Source: Bradyrhizobium guangdongense (GTDB taxonomy: Bacteria > Pseudomonadota > Alphaproteobacteria > Rhizobiales > Xanthobacteraceae). Taken from it: 64,000 bases of DNA. This document shows positions 43,091-52,628 of the stretch, in pieces. Each line of letters starts with the position of its first letter. Positions within the stretch are counted from its first letter, which is position 1. Both the position numbers and the translations under genes were made by a program. A model generated the notes under the pieces. It was given only the letters and a program-made list of their open reading frames with translations, searched no databases and was not told the origin of the DNA. The stretch spans positions 1,860,001 to 1,924,000 of the forward strand of contig NZ_CP030051.1 of NCBI RefSeq assembly GCF_004114975.1, read 5' to 3'.

Positions 43091-44257
43091 ATGGATTTCG
43101 CGCTCACCGATCAACAGGAAGCCATTCGCGACGCCATCGCCAAGATCTGCGAAGGCTTTCCCGATGCCTATTGGCTGAAGAAGGACCACGACGGCGGCTT
43201 CCCGCACGATTTCCACAAGGCATTGGCCGATGCCGGCTGGCTCGGCATCTGCGTGCCGGAGGAGTACGGCGGCTCCGGTCTCGGCATCACCGAAGCTGCG
43301 ATCATGATGCGGACCATCGCGGAATCAGGTGCCGGCATGTCCGGCGCCTCCGCGGTGCACATCAACGTGTTCGGACTCAATCCGGTCGTCGTGTTCGGCA
43401 CCGAGGAGCAGCGCAGGCGCATGCTGCCGCCGATGGTCGAAGGCCGTGAGAAGGCCTGCTTCGCCGTCACCGAGCCCAATACCGGCCTCAATACCACCCA
43501 GCTCAAGACCCGCGCGGTCGCCAAGAACGACCGCTACATCGTCAACGGCCAGAAGGTCTGGATCTCCACCGCGCAGGTCGCGCACAAGATCCTGCTCCTG
43601 GCGCGCACCACGCCGCTGGAGGAGGTGCGCTCGCCGACCCACGGCCTCAGCCTGTTCTACACCGATTTCGACCGCAACAGGATCAAGGTCCACGAGATCG
43701 AGAAGATGGGGCGCAAGATCGTGGATTCCAACGAGCTGTTCTTCGAGGATTTCGAGATCCCGATGGAGGACCGCATCGGCGAAGAAGGCAAAGGCTTCCA
43801 GTACATCCTCGAGGGCATGAACCCCGAGCGCATCCTGATCGCGGCCGAAGCCGTCGGTCTCGGCAAGCTCGCGCTGTCGCGTGCGACCGAATACGCCAAG
43901 ACGCGCACCGTGTTCAACCGGCCGATCGGCAAGAATCAAGGCATCCAGCATCCGCTCGCGGTGAACTGGGTCGAGCTCGAGGCGGCCTGGCTGATGGTGA
44001 TGTCGGCGGCCTGGCAATACGACAAGGGCATGCCTTGCGGTGCTGCGGCCAATGCCGCGAAATATCTCGCGGGCGAGGCCGGCTTCTCGGCCTGCGAGCA
44101 GGCCGTGATGACCCATGGCGGCTTCGGCTATGCCAAGGAATTCCACGTCGAACGCTATTTGCGCGAAGTCCTGATCCCGCGCATCGCGCCGGTCAGCCCG
44201 CAGCTTGCGCTCAGCTTCATCGCGGAAAAGGTGCTGGGGCTGGCGAAGTCTTACTAG
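43091..44257 (+). CDS. Acyl-CoA dehydrogenase
   Basis: 388 residues from MDFALTDQQEAIRDAIAKIC. It shows the family signature CFAVTEPNTGLNTTQLKTRA (~118-137), the FAD/ETF-facing KVWISTAQVAHKILLLART strand, and the C-terminal helical bundle with FGYAKEFHVERYLREVLIPRI. It oxidises an acyl-CoA to the enoyl-CoA in the cytoplasm, passing electrons to ETF. A TTGACA at 43019-43024 may be part of its promoter. The chain length of the substrate is not visible. It is divergent from the CitE-like lyase. Confidence 0.92.
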   Translation: MDFALTDQQEAIRDAIAKICEGFPDAYWLKKDHDGGFPHDFHKALADAGWLGICVPEEYGGSGLGITEAAIMMRTIAESGAGMSGASAVHINVFGLNPVVVFGTEEQRRRMLPPMVEGREKACFAVTEPNTGLNTTQLKTRAVAKNDRYIVNGQKVWISTAQVAHKILLLARTTPLEEVRSPTHGLSLFYTDFDRNRIKVHEIEKMGRKIVDSNELFFEDFEIPMEDRIGEEGKGFQYILEGMNPERILIAAEAVGLGKLALSRATEYAKTRTVFNRPIGKNQGIQHPLAVNWVELEAAWLMVMSAAWQYDKGMPCGAAANAAKYLAGEAGFSACEQAVMTHGGFGYAKEFHVERYLREVLIPRIAPVSPQLALSFIAEKVLGLAKSY

Positions 44258-44318
44258 ATCTGATGGCGCCAGCCGGATCGTCGCCCATGTGGAGACCGTG
44301 ACGACGCCCCGCGCCAGC

Positions 44319-44855
44319 TCAGTTCATCATTGAGAGTGACGGGCGTTGAGTGTCGTTGGCCCCGATGATTCCCGGAAGCTCCTCAGCGCCGCCGGCAATC
44401 ATGTCGGACATCCGCCAGAACAAATGGGCGAGGCGGCTGAACACCAGCCGCTCGCGCTCGGCGGCAACCGTTCCATCAGGAATCGTCACGGTTTCGAGGC
44501 CCACCACCTTCTTGAAATCCGGCCAGATCATCATCGATTGCGCGATCACGGAGTAGCAGCTCGGGGCCTCATCGTTCTCGTCCGGTGGCGACGGCAGCCC
44601 CGGATATTGCGTCGGCGCGGCGTAGAACTTGTAGGCGCCGTAGCCGAGCTGCAGCAGGAATTTCTCGGGGACCGCGACGTCGGCGGCAAAGGACACCAAA
44701 CGTGCCTCGCCCAGAATCTCCGGTTCGATGGCGCTGAGGTCCTGGGCGCGCAGCGCGGAGCAGAAGGCGAGTTCGCGATTGTGCTCGCGAAGCAGATTGG
44801 CCAGCGGCTGCTGCTGTTGCACGGTGTCGGTGAGCAGGATGATGGTCTTGAGCAT
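44319..44855 (-). CDS. Formyltransferase-like protein, probably lacking catalytic residues
   Basis: 178 residues. The N-terminal half is alpha/beta (LKTIILLTDTVQQQQPLANL, then EARLVSFAADVAVPEKFLLQ) and contains GYGAYKFYAAPTQYPGLPS at ~72-90. This resembles the 'G.YNFHPGP..YPG' loop of formyltransferases, but the catalytic Asn and His positions read Lys and Tyr. If the alignment is right it is a non-catalytic or altered member. It is the last gene of a leftward run after the glycosyltransferase-like gene (13-base gap). Such folds make N-formyl sugars in surface glycans. Confidence 0.5.
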   Translation of the reverse strand: MLKTIILLTDTVQQQQPLANLLREHNRELAFCSALRAQDLSAIEPEILGEARLVSFAADVAVPEKFLLQLGYGAYKFYAAPTQYPGLPSPPDENDEAPSCYSVIAQSMMIWPDFKKVVGLETVTIPDGTVAAERERLVFSRLAHLFWRMSDMIAGGAEELPGIIGANDTQRPSLSMMN

Positions 44856-44868
44856 CGCGCGATGGTCC

Positions 44869-46269
44869 TCAGGGGAAGAGATGGCGGGCGGTCATGACGG
44901 AATCGTCGGCCGCGTGGTGGGCAAAGAAGTCGTTGGCGATGTGCTGTCCCGGCGCGATCTCCAGGATGCGGTAGCGGGCCTGAGTCGCCGCCTCGCGCGC
45001 CGCGCCCACGTCGTCCTGCCAGGCGCAGAGCGACAGCTCGAGGCGGCCGTAGCCGCCGCAATCGGCGGCATAGGCGCCGGTCACGGCCTCCACAGTGGCG
45101 GCAACCGCGCCGGCGTTGGTGGCCGAGATGTCGCGCAGGATGACGGCGATGCCCTTGTCCGCTTCGGCTTTCGACGTCATCACCAGAAAGGCATCGCGCG
45201 CGCCGGTGCGGCCGGCGCGGCGGGCGGTGCGCACCAGGCCCGCAAAGGCAGGATCGGGCCCGAGATCGAGCGTCGTGGTCTGCTCGCCGTGCAGCACCGT
45301 GGCGCGCATCGCGCCGAGATCGCCCGCGAGGGCATGATAGGAGCGCGGCAGCCATACCGTGTCGAGCGGCACCTGCGAGGAGGTCAGGCTCCAGGCCTGA
45401 TCGAGCAGATAGCCTTCCCAGATCGCAGGGTAGGATGCGGCGAGATGCTGCCACGTCCGCAGCAGCATCTGCGCAGCACTGGTGCGGCCGATATAGAGCG
45501 TCCGCGCCGACATCTCCCAGCGGTTCCATTTGTGGAGCGCGACGTCGCAGCCGAGAAAGCACGGCAGCAGCGGGGCCTCGCGGAGCACGGCGCCGGCCTC
45601 GACGAACAGCAGCGGCTCGCGATACCTATTCCACATGCGCAGCATGAACTCCGCTTTCTCGAAGCAGAGCAGGCGATCGCCGAGCTGGGCGTCGATCGGC
45701 TCGATGTGACTGGCGAGACCAAACCGCTCGAGCGAATGCCGGAGCGCGAAGGCCGCCGCCGCGTCGCTGCCGCGCGGGTAGCAAGAGACGACCCGTGGGC
45801 GGAGGGTGCAGGCAGCAGCGGCGGCGTGGAATTTCGACCAGCCGATGCCGCCCCACCACATCTCGTGCGGGCCATCCACCCCGCAGGGGCCGACGGTGCC
45901 GAACTCGGTCAGCTTGGATTTGAGGAAGTCGAAGCCGGGGTTTTCGCTCGAGGCAATGACGACGGCAGAGGCGGGATTGAGCGAGCGGTAGAAGAGCTCG
46001 GCGGCCGCGCCGCTGGGCGGCTCCTTCAGAATAACCACGCCGTTATGCCTGATACCGCCGCTGTCGTCGAGCGTCGGCGCGCCATACTGCCCGGTCAGCC
46101 AGTCGAGGCGTTGGCGTTGGGCGCGGCCAAGCCGGATGCCGCCGGATTGCAGGAGGTCATCAAGGTTTGCGTGCGTCCCCTCAGTCAATTCCGTGTCCCC
46201 TCGCGTCACCGCCCGGCCCTCGGGCCAGCCCTTGGATTTGAACGGCCGGGACGGTGCGATCAGGCGCAC
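44869..46269 (-). CDS. Glycosyltransferase-like protein, unknown acceptor
   Basis: 466 residues from a GTG whose codon overlaps the stop of the upstream gene by one base. The middle (about 195-330) looks like a GT-A nucleotide-sugar fold: RYREPLLFVEAGAVLREAPL, then WEMSARTLYIGRTSAAQMLL and later EGYLLDQAWSL and VWLPRSYHAL, as in nucleotide-diphospho-sugar transferases. The usual D-x-D reads V-E-A, so metal use may differ. It lies in a three-gene leftward unit divergent from the flagellin cluster. A flagellin or surface-glycan role is inferred. Confidence 0.5.
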   Translation of the reverse strand: MRLIAPSRPFKSKGWPEGRAVTRGDTELTEGTHANLDDLLQSGGIRLGRAQRQRLDWLTGQYGAPTLDDSGGIRHNGVVILKEPPSGAAAELFYRSLNPASAVVIASSENPGFDFLKSKLTEFGTVGPCGVDGPHEMWWGGIGWSKFHAAAAACTLRPRVVSCYPRGSDAAAAFALRHSLERFGLASHIEPIDAQLGDRLLCFEKAEFMLRMWNRYREPLLFVEAGAVLREAPLLPCFLGCDVALHKWNRWEMSARTLYIGRTSAAQMLLRTWQHLAASYPAIWEGYLLDQAWSLTSSQVPLDTVWLPRSYHALAGDLGAMRATVLHGEQTTTLDLGPDPAFAGLVRTARRAGRTGARDAFLVMTSKAEADKGIAVILRDISATNAGAVAATVEAVTGAYAADCGGYGRLELSLCAWQDDVGAAREAATQARYRILEIAPGQHIANDFFAHHAADDSVMTARHLFP

Positions 46270-48683
46270 TATTTGAGGCAGGAGCCGAGCGGGTTGATCG
46301 CGACCGAATAGATCGCGATATCCTGCGTCATCGGAACCGTCGGAATCAGCAGGCAGGCATCTTCGGTCTCGACACGATAATGCGAGCCGGTCCGCTGCAT
46401 GCCGGCATAGACCAGGCTTTCCTCGGGGATGTCGACCACCTCCTGGCTCTCGGCTGCGTCGCTGACGTCGTCGGCGGATTGGATGGTTACGCCAAGAAGC
46501 AGGCCTTCGGGAGCAAATTTCGGCAGCGGCAGCGCGATCATGGTGATGCCCATGGCGCGCGAGACCGGAATACGCAAGCGCAGCTCGCCGAGGCCGGTGC
46601 GGTAGAGGGTTGCGGTTTCCAGCGTCGCTTCGGCGTCGGTGCGGAACAACCCGACCTGGACCTGGCCGCAGGGGCTCTCCTCGAAGACATCAGCGGGCAG
46701 ACGGTTGGCGCCGAACAGCGCGTAGAGATAGGCGTTCGATGGCGACAGGCTTGCAAAGCTGCCGGCAAGCCACATCGGCGGTGCCGCCGACGTGCAGGCG
46801 GCGGAGACGCCCCGGGCGGTGATCTGCCGGCGGACGAAGTCGCTGTCGATCATCGGAGCCAGCGCATGCGTGCCGAGATTGACGTCGTGCTTCAATCCGC
46901 CGAGCAGCGCCAGTTCGTCCTCGTCAGGCAGCAACAGCAAACGTGCCAACGTCGCCGCGCACCAGCGCGCCGCCACGTCGGGCGCCGTGTAGGGATCGAG
47001 ACGCAAGTCGAGCGCGGCATCGCCGGCACTCTTCGCAAAGGCGATGCTGCCTGCCTGAATTTCCGCGGCAAGCGCGACCTGGCTGGCGGGGCGCGGATTG
47101 ATCTCGCGCAGCACCCGGCCATTGTCATAGTCCCGGACCGAGCCATCGGCGGAGCAGCAGATCTGCTCCAGCAGTGCGACATTGCGGATCAGCATGCGCT
47201 TGATATGCGGCGTCACCACGAGATCGGAGATGAAGCCTTCCGCGCTGTCTTCTTCGGCAATATCGTCGAAAGCATCGTCGAGCGAGAGCAGATAGGTGCC
47301 ATGGAGGCGGATCCTGATGCCCTCCATCTCGAAGACGCGGCGCAGCGCCTTCTGCACGCTGCCGGAATAACCGAGGTCCGCGAGCACGAGGTCGGTACAA
47401 GAGTCGAACTCAGGGACGGTGTGACGCAGATAAGCCAGCAGCCGTGTGCGTAAATCCGCAGCGAGGCCGACAATCTCGTTGGCATCCATCAGTTCCGGCA
47501 GCGCTTTGGCGAGATCCTCGCCCGGCGCTATTCCATTGGGATACCCCGCGAAGAACAAAGCGACTTTCCGCGGCAGGAACTTCATCATGTCGCCGAATGT
47601 CGGCGCGTCGATCTTCAACACCTTGCTGAGAAGGTCGATGAGCGGCTGCATGGTGTCGGCCGAGGCGATCAGGCTGACGCGCCGGTTGATCTCGAGGTAG
47701 GCCGATATGGCGCCGTGCAATTCCTGCCAGATCCGGTGCGGCAAGAAGCCGTCGCGACCGAGGAAGGCGAGGGCGACTTTTCGGCCGGGGCCCGCGACCT
47801 CCTGGCACCGCCGGGCGATGAAGGCGTCGAAGGCCGTCATGACAGGGCCGAGCACGGTCATGCCGAGATGAGAGGCCGGAGACTTCTCGGCGCTGCGCGC
47901 GGCGACCACGCGCCGCAAGGTCCGCGCGCCGTGATCGAGCCTGGACGGCGCACCGCCGCACAGCAATTCGAACAGCGCCGTCTCGCGCTGGAACTTGGAA
48001 GCCAGCTGCGGCGTCGCCTGCGGATAATAACGCGGACGAATGCCGTGGCGCTTCGCGCCCCTGACATCCGCCCTGTCGTTGTCGCCGACGTGGAAGGAGG
48101 CGCCGGCATCGATCGCCTGCTCTGACAGATATTTTGCGAACAGCGCTTCGCCCTTGCCGCTGCCGTGGTCGCAGGAGGCGTAGAGGAAGTCCCAGCTCAG
48201 TCCGGGGCAGCACGCGCGCAGCAGCCGCGCCAGCCGATCAGAATCCCAATAGGTGTCGGAGATGAACCCGACGGGATGCCCGGCACGTTTCATGTCCAGA
48301 TATTTCCCGACCATGTCCGGATTAGCGCGACAGAGCTCGAGCTCGGCTGCAAATTCCGATTCGATGAGATCGGTCAGATGATGCCGCGCAAGGCCGAACA
48401 GCCTGAACGGAAAGCCGGAATAGATTTCATCGATGCGAACTTCGCCCGTGCCGCGCGTCTGCTTCGCGGTTCTTCGCGCGCGTGCTTCGGCCTGGATACG
48501 ATGCTGAACGAAACTTGCGGAAACATCAGGACATGTCCGTGAAATGCCGGAGAGCTCGTAAGTCCTTTCAAATACGCCATCCGGCGTCGTGCAGGCGCGC
48601 AGCAGAAATGTATCGAAAACATCGAACGACCAGGCAGAAACAATTTGCGCGCGCCGCTGCGCGCCGGCCGTTGCGATCGTCAT
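46269..48683 (-). CDS. Large HAD-superfamily protein of surface-polysaccharide type (COG5610-like)
   Basis: 804 residues from ATG 48683 (GTG 48689 and TTG 48701 are in frame upstream). The N-terminal HAD domain begins AWSFDVFDTFLLRACTTPDG with the DVFDT motif at 21-25. It has a cap and SDTYWDSDRL, then GKGEALFAKYL and HVGDNDRADVRGAKRHG as motifs III/IV. A second unit (~290-480) has VALAFLGRDGFLPHRIW and LVLADLGYSGSVQKALRR. The last 300 residues are unassigned. Such proteins are found in O-antigen, capsule and flagellar glycan loci. The enzyme activity is unknown. Confidence 0.75.
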   Translation of the reverse strand: MTIATAGAQRRAQIVSAWSFDVFDTFLLRACTTPDGVFERTYELSGISRTCPDVSASFVQHRIQAEARARRTAKQTRGTGEVRIDEIYSGFPFRLFGLARHHLTDLIESEFAAELELCRANPDMVGKYLDMKRAGHPVGFISDTYWDSDRLARLLRACCPGLSWDFLYASCDHGSGKGEALFAKYLSEQAIDAGASFHVGDNDRADVRGAKRHGIRPRYYPQATPQLASKFQRETALFELLCGGAPSRLDHGARTLRRVVAARSAEKSPASHLGMTVLGPVMTAFDAFIARRCQEVAGPGRKVALAFLGRDGFLPHRIWQELHGAISAYLEINRRVSLIASADTMQPLIDLLSKVLKIDAPTFGDMMKFLPRKVALFFAGYPNGIAPGEDLAKALPELMDANEIVGLAADLRTRLLAYLRHTVPEFDSCTDLVLADLGYSGSVQKALRRVFEMEGIRIRLHGTYLLSLDDAFDDIAEEDSAEGFISDLVVTPHIKRMLIRNVALLEQICCSADGSVRDYDNGRVLREINPRPASQVALAAEIQAGSIAFAKSAGDAALDLRLDPYTAPDVAARWCAATLARLLLLPDEDELALLGGLKHDVNLGTHALAPMIDSDFVRRQITARGVSAACTSAAPPMWLAGSFASLSPSNAYLYALFGANRLPADVFEESPCGQVQVGLFRTDAEATLETATLYRTGLGELRLRIPVSRAMGITMIALPLPKFAPEGLLLGVTIQSADDVSDAAESQEVVDIPEESLVYAGMQRTGSHYRVETEDACLLIPTVPMTQDIAIYSVAINPLGSCLK

Positions 48684-49193
48684 GTGCACAGTCCCCGCCA
48701 ATCAGATCAATTAACGTGCATCCTCACCAAGTCAGGCGGCATGCACGCGAAAAAAACTCGCGCGCGATTCAAAAACGCGCTCGTCGCGACTGACAGATTC
48801 AAAAAAATCGCTAGGTTCGAAAAAGGTGATTCGGAAAAAATTGCCGAGTGCGTGAAACGTCTCGCGTTCATTCACACTCGGAAACAATCGCTTCCTGGTG
48901 CGCTTCGCGCGCATCGCGTTTGATCACCTAGTGCCGCGTAATGTCAGCGTTTTCTCTCAACGACATCTGCTCAGGATGATTGATCCGCCATGGCGCGAGA
49001 CGATGTGATGATTGCCGGTGCGATGCGCGAGGGGATCGCGCGCCCGGCAATTATTGCCCGATACTCGGCAAAACATACCGGCTAACATTTTGAAAAATAA
49101 CAAAAATTCTTCGCCTGGATTGTTTTGGAGCCGCGTTCAACGCCTGGAAGCCGTGTGGCATGTGCGCCGGCATTGCGGGTTGGAGATTGCGGG
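48684..49193. promoter_or_regulatory. Divergent regulatory gap between glycan-type unit and sigma/flagellin cluster
   Basis: 510 bases, distinctly A+T-rich in two stretches (48745-48850 and 49070-49130). No gene is seen. It must hold the start of both divergent units. A 13-bp inverted repeat GGCAA-TTA-TTGCC is at 49046-49058, and AACATTTTGAAAAATAACAA near 49087 is the most promoter-like AT-rich tract. The sigma-factor gene has TTGGAG about nine bases before its ATG. Confidence 0.45.
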
Positions 49194-49892
49194 ATGAGTT
49201 ACGCGGCCGATGTCTGGACTCCCGCGGAGGCCGAGATCACGACGGCGCTACCGGCTGACGGGATCGTGTCCGTGACACCGTCGGTGCCGCTGGCGCCGGA
49301 CAGCACGCCCGATGCTGCCGATGTGGTCTACGACGAGGACAGCGAGCTTCTGGACAAGCTTGCGCTCGGCGACGAAGCCGCTTTCCGCATGCTGGTCGAG
49401 CGTCACATCGATCGTGCCTACGCAATCGCGCTGCGCATCGTCGGCAATGCCGCGGATGCCGAGGACGTGGTGCAGGACACCATGCTCAAGGTCTGGAGCC
49501 ATCGCGGCCGCTGGCAGCACGGCCGCGCCAAATTCTCGACCTGGCTCTATCGCGTCATCTCCAACCGCTGCATCGATCTGCGCCGCAAGCCGCGCAACGA
49601 GAATGTCGAGACGGTGCCTGAGGTTGCCGATGGCCAGCCCGGCGCCGTCGAGATCATCGAGCGCAACGAGATGAATCATATGCTCGAGCTCGCGATGCAG
49701 CGGCTGCCCGAGCAGCAACGCATCGCAGTGATCTTCTCTTACCACGAGAACATGAGCAACGGCGAGATCGCCCAGGTGATGGACACCACGGTGGCGGCGG
49801 TGGAGTCCCTGCTCAAACGTGGGCGCCAGCAGCTGCGTCAGCTGCTGCGCAAGCACGAGCGCGACATTCGCACCGCCTTTACCGATTGCTAA
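49194..49892 (+). CDS. ECF-like RNA polymerase sigma factor
   Basis: 232 residues from ATG 49194. After a ~45-residue acidic extension comes region 2 (LLDKLALGDEAAFRMLVERH ... NAADAEDVVQDTMLKVW, ~50-105) with the -10 recognition helix ending FSTWLYRVISNRCIDLRRK. Region 4 follows (LPEQQRIAVIFSYHENMSNG ... VESLLKRGRQQLRQLL, ~170-220). There is no region 1 or 3, as in ECF factors. It is 138 bases upstream of flagellin in the same direction, so it may direct transcription of this flagellar set. A small protein at 53228 may be its partner. Confidence 0.88.
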   Translation: MSYAADVWTPAEAEITTALPADGIVSVTPSVPLAPDSTPDAADVVYDEDSELLDKLALGDEAAFRMLVERHIDRAYAIALRIVGNAADAEDVVQDTMLKVWSHRGRWQHGRAKFSTWLYRVISNRCIDLRRKPRNENVETVPEVADGQPGAVEIIERNEMNHMLELAMQRLPEQQRIAVIFSYHENMSNGEIAQVMDTTVAAVESLLKRGRQQLRQLLRKHERDIRTAFTDC

Positions 49893-50030
49893 CCATAAAA
49901 TCCCGCTCGCGAGAATTTTCGCGCCTGATCTCCTTGCGCTCCACCGTTTGAGCGAACGGACGGGGCTGCGGTCCGCGTCGTCAATCGTCTTCGATGCGGC
50001 ACGCAATGCCCATCAGCACAGGAGTTTCCA

Positions 50031-50855
50031 ATGCCTGCAATCTCCACCAATACCGCGGCCAACTCCGCGGTCCGCTACCTCAACATCAATTCCGCGCAGG
50101 AGAGCAGCGCGCTCGCCAAGCTGTCGAGCGGCTCGCGCATCACCTCGGCCTCGGACGACGCGGCGGGCCTCGCGATCTCGACCCGCATCTCGTCGGACGT
50201 CACCACGCTGCAGCAGGCCGCAACCAACTCCTCGCAAGCGACCGCGATCCTGCAGACGGCCGACGGCGGCGCCTCCAACATCTCGGACATCCTGGCCCGC
50301 ATGAAGTCGCTGGCTTCGGAGTCCGCGTCGGGCACCACGACCGACTCCAGCCGCGCCTACATCAACTCGGAATTCTCGCAGCTTACGAGCGAAATCGATT
50401 CGATCTCGACCGGCACGCGCTATTCCAGCCAGAGCCTGCTGGACGGCTCGAGCGTGTTCTCCTCGGGTGTCTCGGTGCTGGTCGGCTCCTCCGGCTCCGA
50501 CACGATCACGATCAAGCTCGCCAGCCTGACGTCGTCTTCGCTCGGCGTGTCCTCGCTCGACGTCAGCTCGCTGTCCGACGCGACCTCGGCGCTCAGTGTG
50601 CTGGACACCGCGATCGATACGGTTTCCGCCGCCCGCGCCAGCATCGGCGCGCAGGAATCGCGGTTCAACTTCTCGTCCGATTCGATCTCGACCCAGACCC
50701 AGAACCTGCAATCGGCGAATTCGGCGATCAAGGACGTCGATATCGCGTCGGAGCAGGCCACGCTGTCCTCGGCCGAGGTGAAGACCCAGGCTGCGGTCTC
50801 GGCCGAATCCGCGGCGAACCAGATGCCGCAATATCTGCTCAAGCTGCTCGGCTAA
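50031..50855 (+). CDS. fliC: Flagellin, short form
   Basis: 274 residues (~28 kDa), with only the D0 and D1 domains. The N-terminal helices carry SALAKLSSGSRITSASDDAA and GLAISTRISSDVTTLQQA. The C-terminal helix has AIKDVDIASEQATLSSAEVK and ends QYLLKLLG. The centre is a small Ser/Thr-rich beta region instead of the large D2/D3 domains of subpolar Bradyrhizobium flagellins, making it lateral-flagellin-like in size. AGGAG lies upstream of the ATG. A hairpin follows the stop. Confidence 0.95.
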   Translation: MPAISTNTAANSAVRYLNINSAQESSALAKLSSGSRITSASDDAAGLAISTRISSDVTTLQQAATNSSQATAILQTADGGASNISDILARMKSLASESASGTTTDSSRAYINSEFSQLTSEIDSISTGTRYSSQSLLDGSSVFSSGVSVLVGSSGSDTITIKLASLTSSSLGVSSLDVSSLSDATSALSVLDTAIDTVSAARASIGAQESRFNFSSDSISTQTQNLQSANSAIKDVDIASEQATLSSAEVKTQAAVSAESAANQMPQYLLKLLG

Positions 50856-50876
50856 GCGCCCGGCTTGACGATTTCC

Positions 50877-50897
50877 GGGCCGGCGTGACGCCGGTCC
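50877..50897 (+). terminator. Hairpin after flagellin, probable partial terminator
   Basis: GGGCCGGCG (50877-50885) pairs with CGCCGGTCC (50889-50897) across a 3-base loop, 21 bases past the flagellin stop. No U-tract follows. It could end most flagellin transcripts while letting some continue into fliD, giving the large excess of filament protein over cap. Confidence 0.55.
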
Positions 50898-50927
50898 GGT
50901 CCTCCTCGCGATGGATCCAGCAGCACA

Positions 50928-52628
50928 GTGACGTCAGTCAGTTCGAGCACCAGCACCGCGTCGACCAGCTCGAGCACGTCGAGCGCCGCCACCGTGACCA
51001 CGACCGGCACCACGACGTCGTCCAGCGTCGATTGGAGCGCGCTGATCACCGCAGCGGTGAACGCCAAGCTCACCCAGGCGACGACGATCTCGACCACCAT
51101 TACCAACAACGAGGCCAAGATCTCGGCCTACCAGACGCTCCAGACGGACCTCTCGACGCTGTCGAGCGGACTATCCTCGCTCGCGACGGCTGTCGTCAAT
51201 TCGCTCGCCACAAACGTCTTCGCCACGCGCTCGGCGACCATCAGCTCGACCGGCGACGTCAGCGCGTCCTCCGCGCTCTCGATGTCAGTCAGCAACGGCG
51301 CGGCGACCGGCGACCACACGCTGACGATCAGCCAGGTCGCGACGGCGCAGAAGGTGGTCGGAACCTCGCAGTCGAGCCAGACCAGCGCGCTCGGCTATTC
51401 CGGCACGTTCTCGCTGGGTCTCGGCAGCGGCAGCACCGCAGATATCACGGTCACAAGCACGATGTCGCTTCAGGACGTTGTCGACGCCATCAATGCCCAG
51501 ACCTCGACCACGAACGTGCAGGCCTCGATCGTCCAGGTGTCGAGCGGGTCGTACGAGATGGTGCTGTCGGGCACCGAGGATGCCGCCGACATCAGCTATT
51601 CCAGCACATCAGGCGACGACATCCTGAACAAGCTGGGCGTGACCGACAGCACCGGTGCGTTCGCCGACGTGCTGCAGACATCGCAGGCGGCGAAATTCTC
51701 ACTCGATGGCATCTCGATGACGCGGGATACCAATGACATCACCGACGTGTTGACCGGCGTGACCTTCAACCTGCTGCAGGCAACGCCCAGAGGAGCATCG
51801 CTCAGCATCAGCATCGAGCCAGACACCAGCCAGATCTCGACGGCGGTGCAGAACCTCGTCACCAACTACAACACGTTCCGCGACGCGGTGATCGCGCAAC
51901 AGGCGACGGCCTCGGACGGCACGGCGGATACGAGCGCGGTGCTGTTCGGCGACGGCACCATGCGCGATATCATGGATTCGCTCCAGAACGCGCTCAACAG
52001 CACCGTGGGCGGGCTCACCATGGCCGACCTCGGTCTGTCCTTCAACGAGAAGAACGAGCTCGAGCTCGACACCTCGACGCTGTCAAACGTTCTCAGCACC
52101 AATCTGAGCGGCGTCACCACGCTGTTGTCGGCGCAGACCAAGACCTCGTCGAGCCAGCTCAGCGTCGTCAACACCGGCACCTCTCCACAATCCTTCACGC
52201 TGGACTTGACAGTGGATTCGTCCGGGAATCTCACCTCCGCCTCGGTCGGGGGCGATTCCTCTCTGTTTACGGTCAGCGGCACCACGATCATCGGTACCGC
52301 CGGAACGGCCTATGCCGGCATGGCCTTCAGCTATTCGGGATCGACGTCGCAATCGATCACCGTGACTTCGACATCAGGCATCGCCACGCAGCTCTATCAG
52401 CTGTCCAAGAGCTATTCGTCGAGTTCCGGCTCGCTGCAGACGCTGATTACGAACCTGACCGATCGCGACACCGAGCTTCAGCAGAAGGTCGACGACATCG
52501 ACAGCGCGGCGTCCGCCTACCAGTCGCAGCTCCAGACCCAATACGCGAATTACCAGGCCGCGATCACGAGCGCGAACAACACGCTCACCTATCTCAAGGC
52601 CCTGCTTAACTCCAGCTCGAGTGGTTGA
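50928..52628 (+). CDS. fliD: Flagellar filament cap protein FliD
   Basis: 566 residues from a GTG start. The first ~35 residues are extreme Ser/Thr sequence (26 of residues 2-34 are Ser or Thr). Next comes SSVDWSALITAAVNAKLTQA, the FliD_N helix; central repeats of beta type with ADISYSSTSGDDILNKLGV and VTFNLLQATPRGASLSISIE; and the FliD_C coiled coil ending YQAAITSANNTLTYLKALLN. FliD forms the cap under which flagellin folds. Its TGA overlaps the fliS start. Confidence 0.94.
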   Translation: MTSVSSSTSTASTSSSTSSAATVTTTGTTTSSSVDWSALITAAVNAKLTQATTISTTITNNEAKISAYQTLQTDLSTLSSGLSSLATAVVNSLATNVFATRSATISSTGDVSASSALSMSVSNGAATGDHTLTISQVATAQKVVGTSQSSQTSALGYSGTFSLGLGSGSTADITVTSTMSLQDVVDAINAQTSTTNVQASIVQVSSGSYEMVLSGTEDAADISYSSTSGDDILNKLGVTDSTGAFADVLQTSQAAKFSLDGISMTRDTNDITDVLTGVTFNLLQATPRGASLSISIEPDTSQISTAVQNLVTNYNTFRDAVIAQQATASDGTADTSAVLFGDGTMRDIMDSLQNALNSTVGGLTMADLGLSFNEKNELELDTSTLSNVLSTNLSGVTTLLSAQTKTSSSQLSVVNTGTSPQSFTLDLTVDSSGNLTSASVGGDSSLFTVSGTTIIGTAGTAYAGMAFSYSGSTSQSITVTSTSGIATQLYQLSKSYSSSSGSLQTLITNLTDRDTELQQKVDDIDSAASAYQSQLQTQYANYQAAITSANNTLTYLKALLNSSSSG

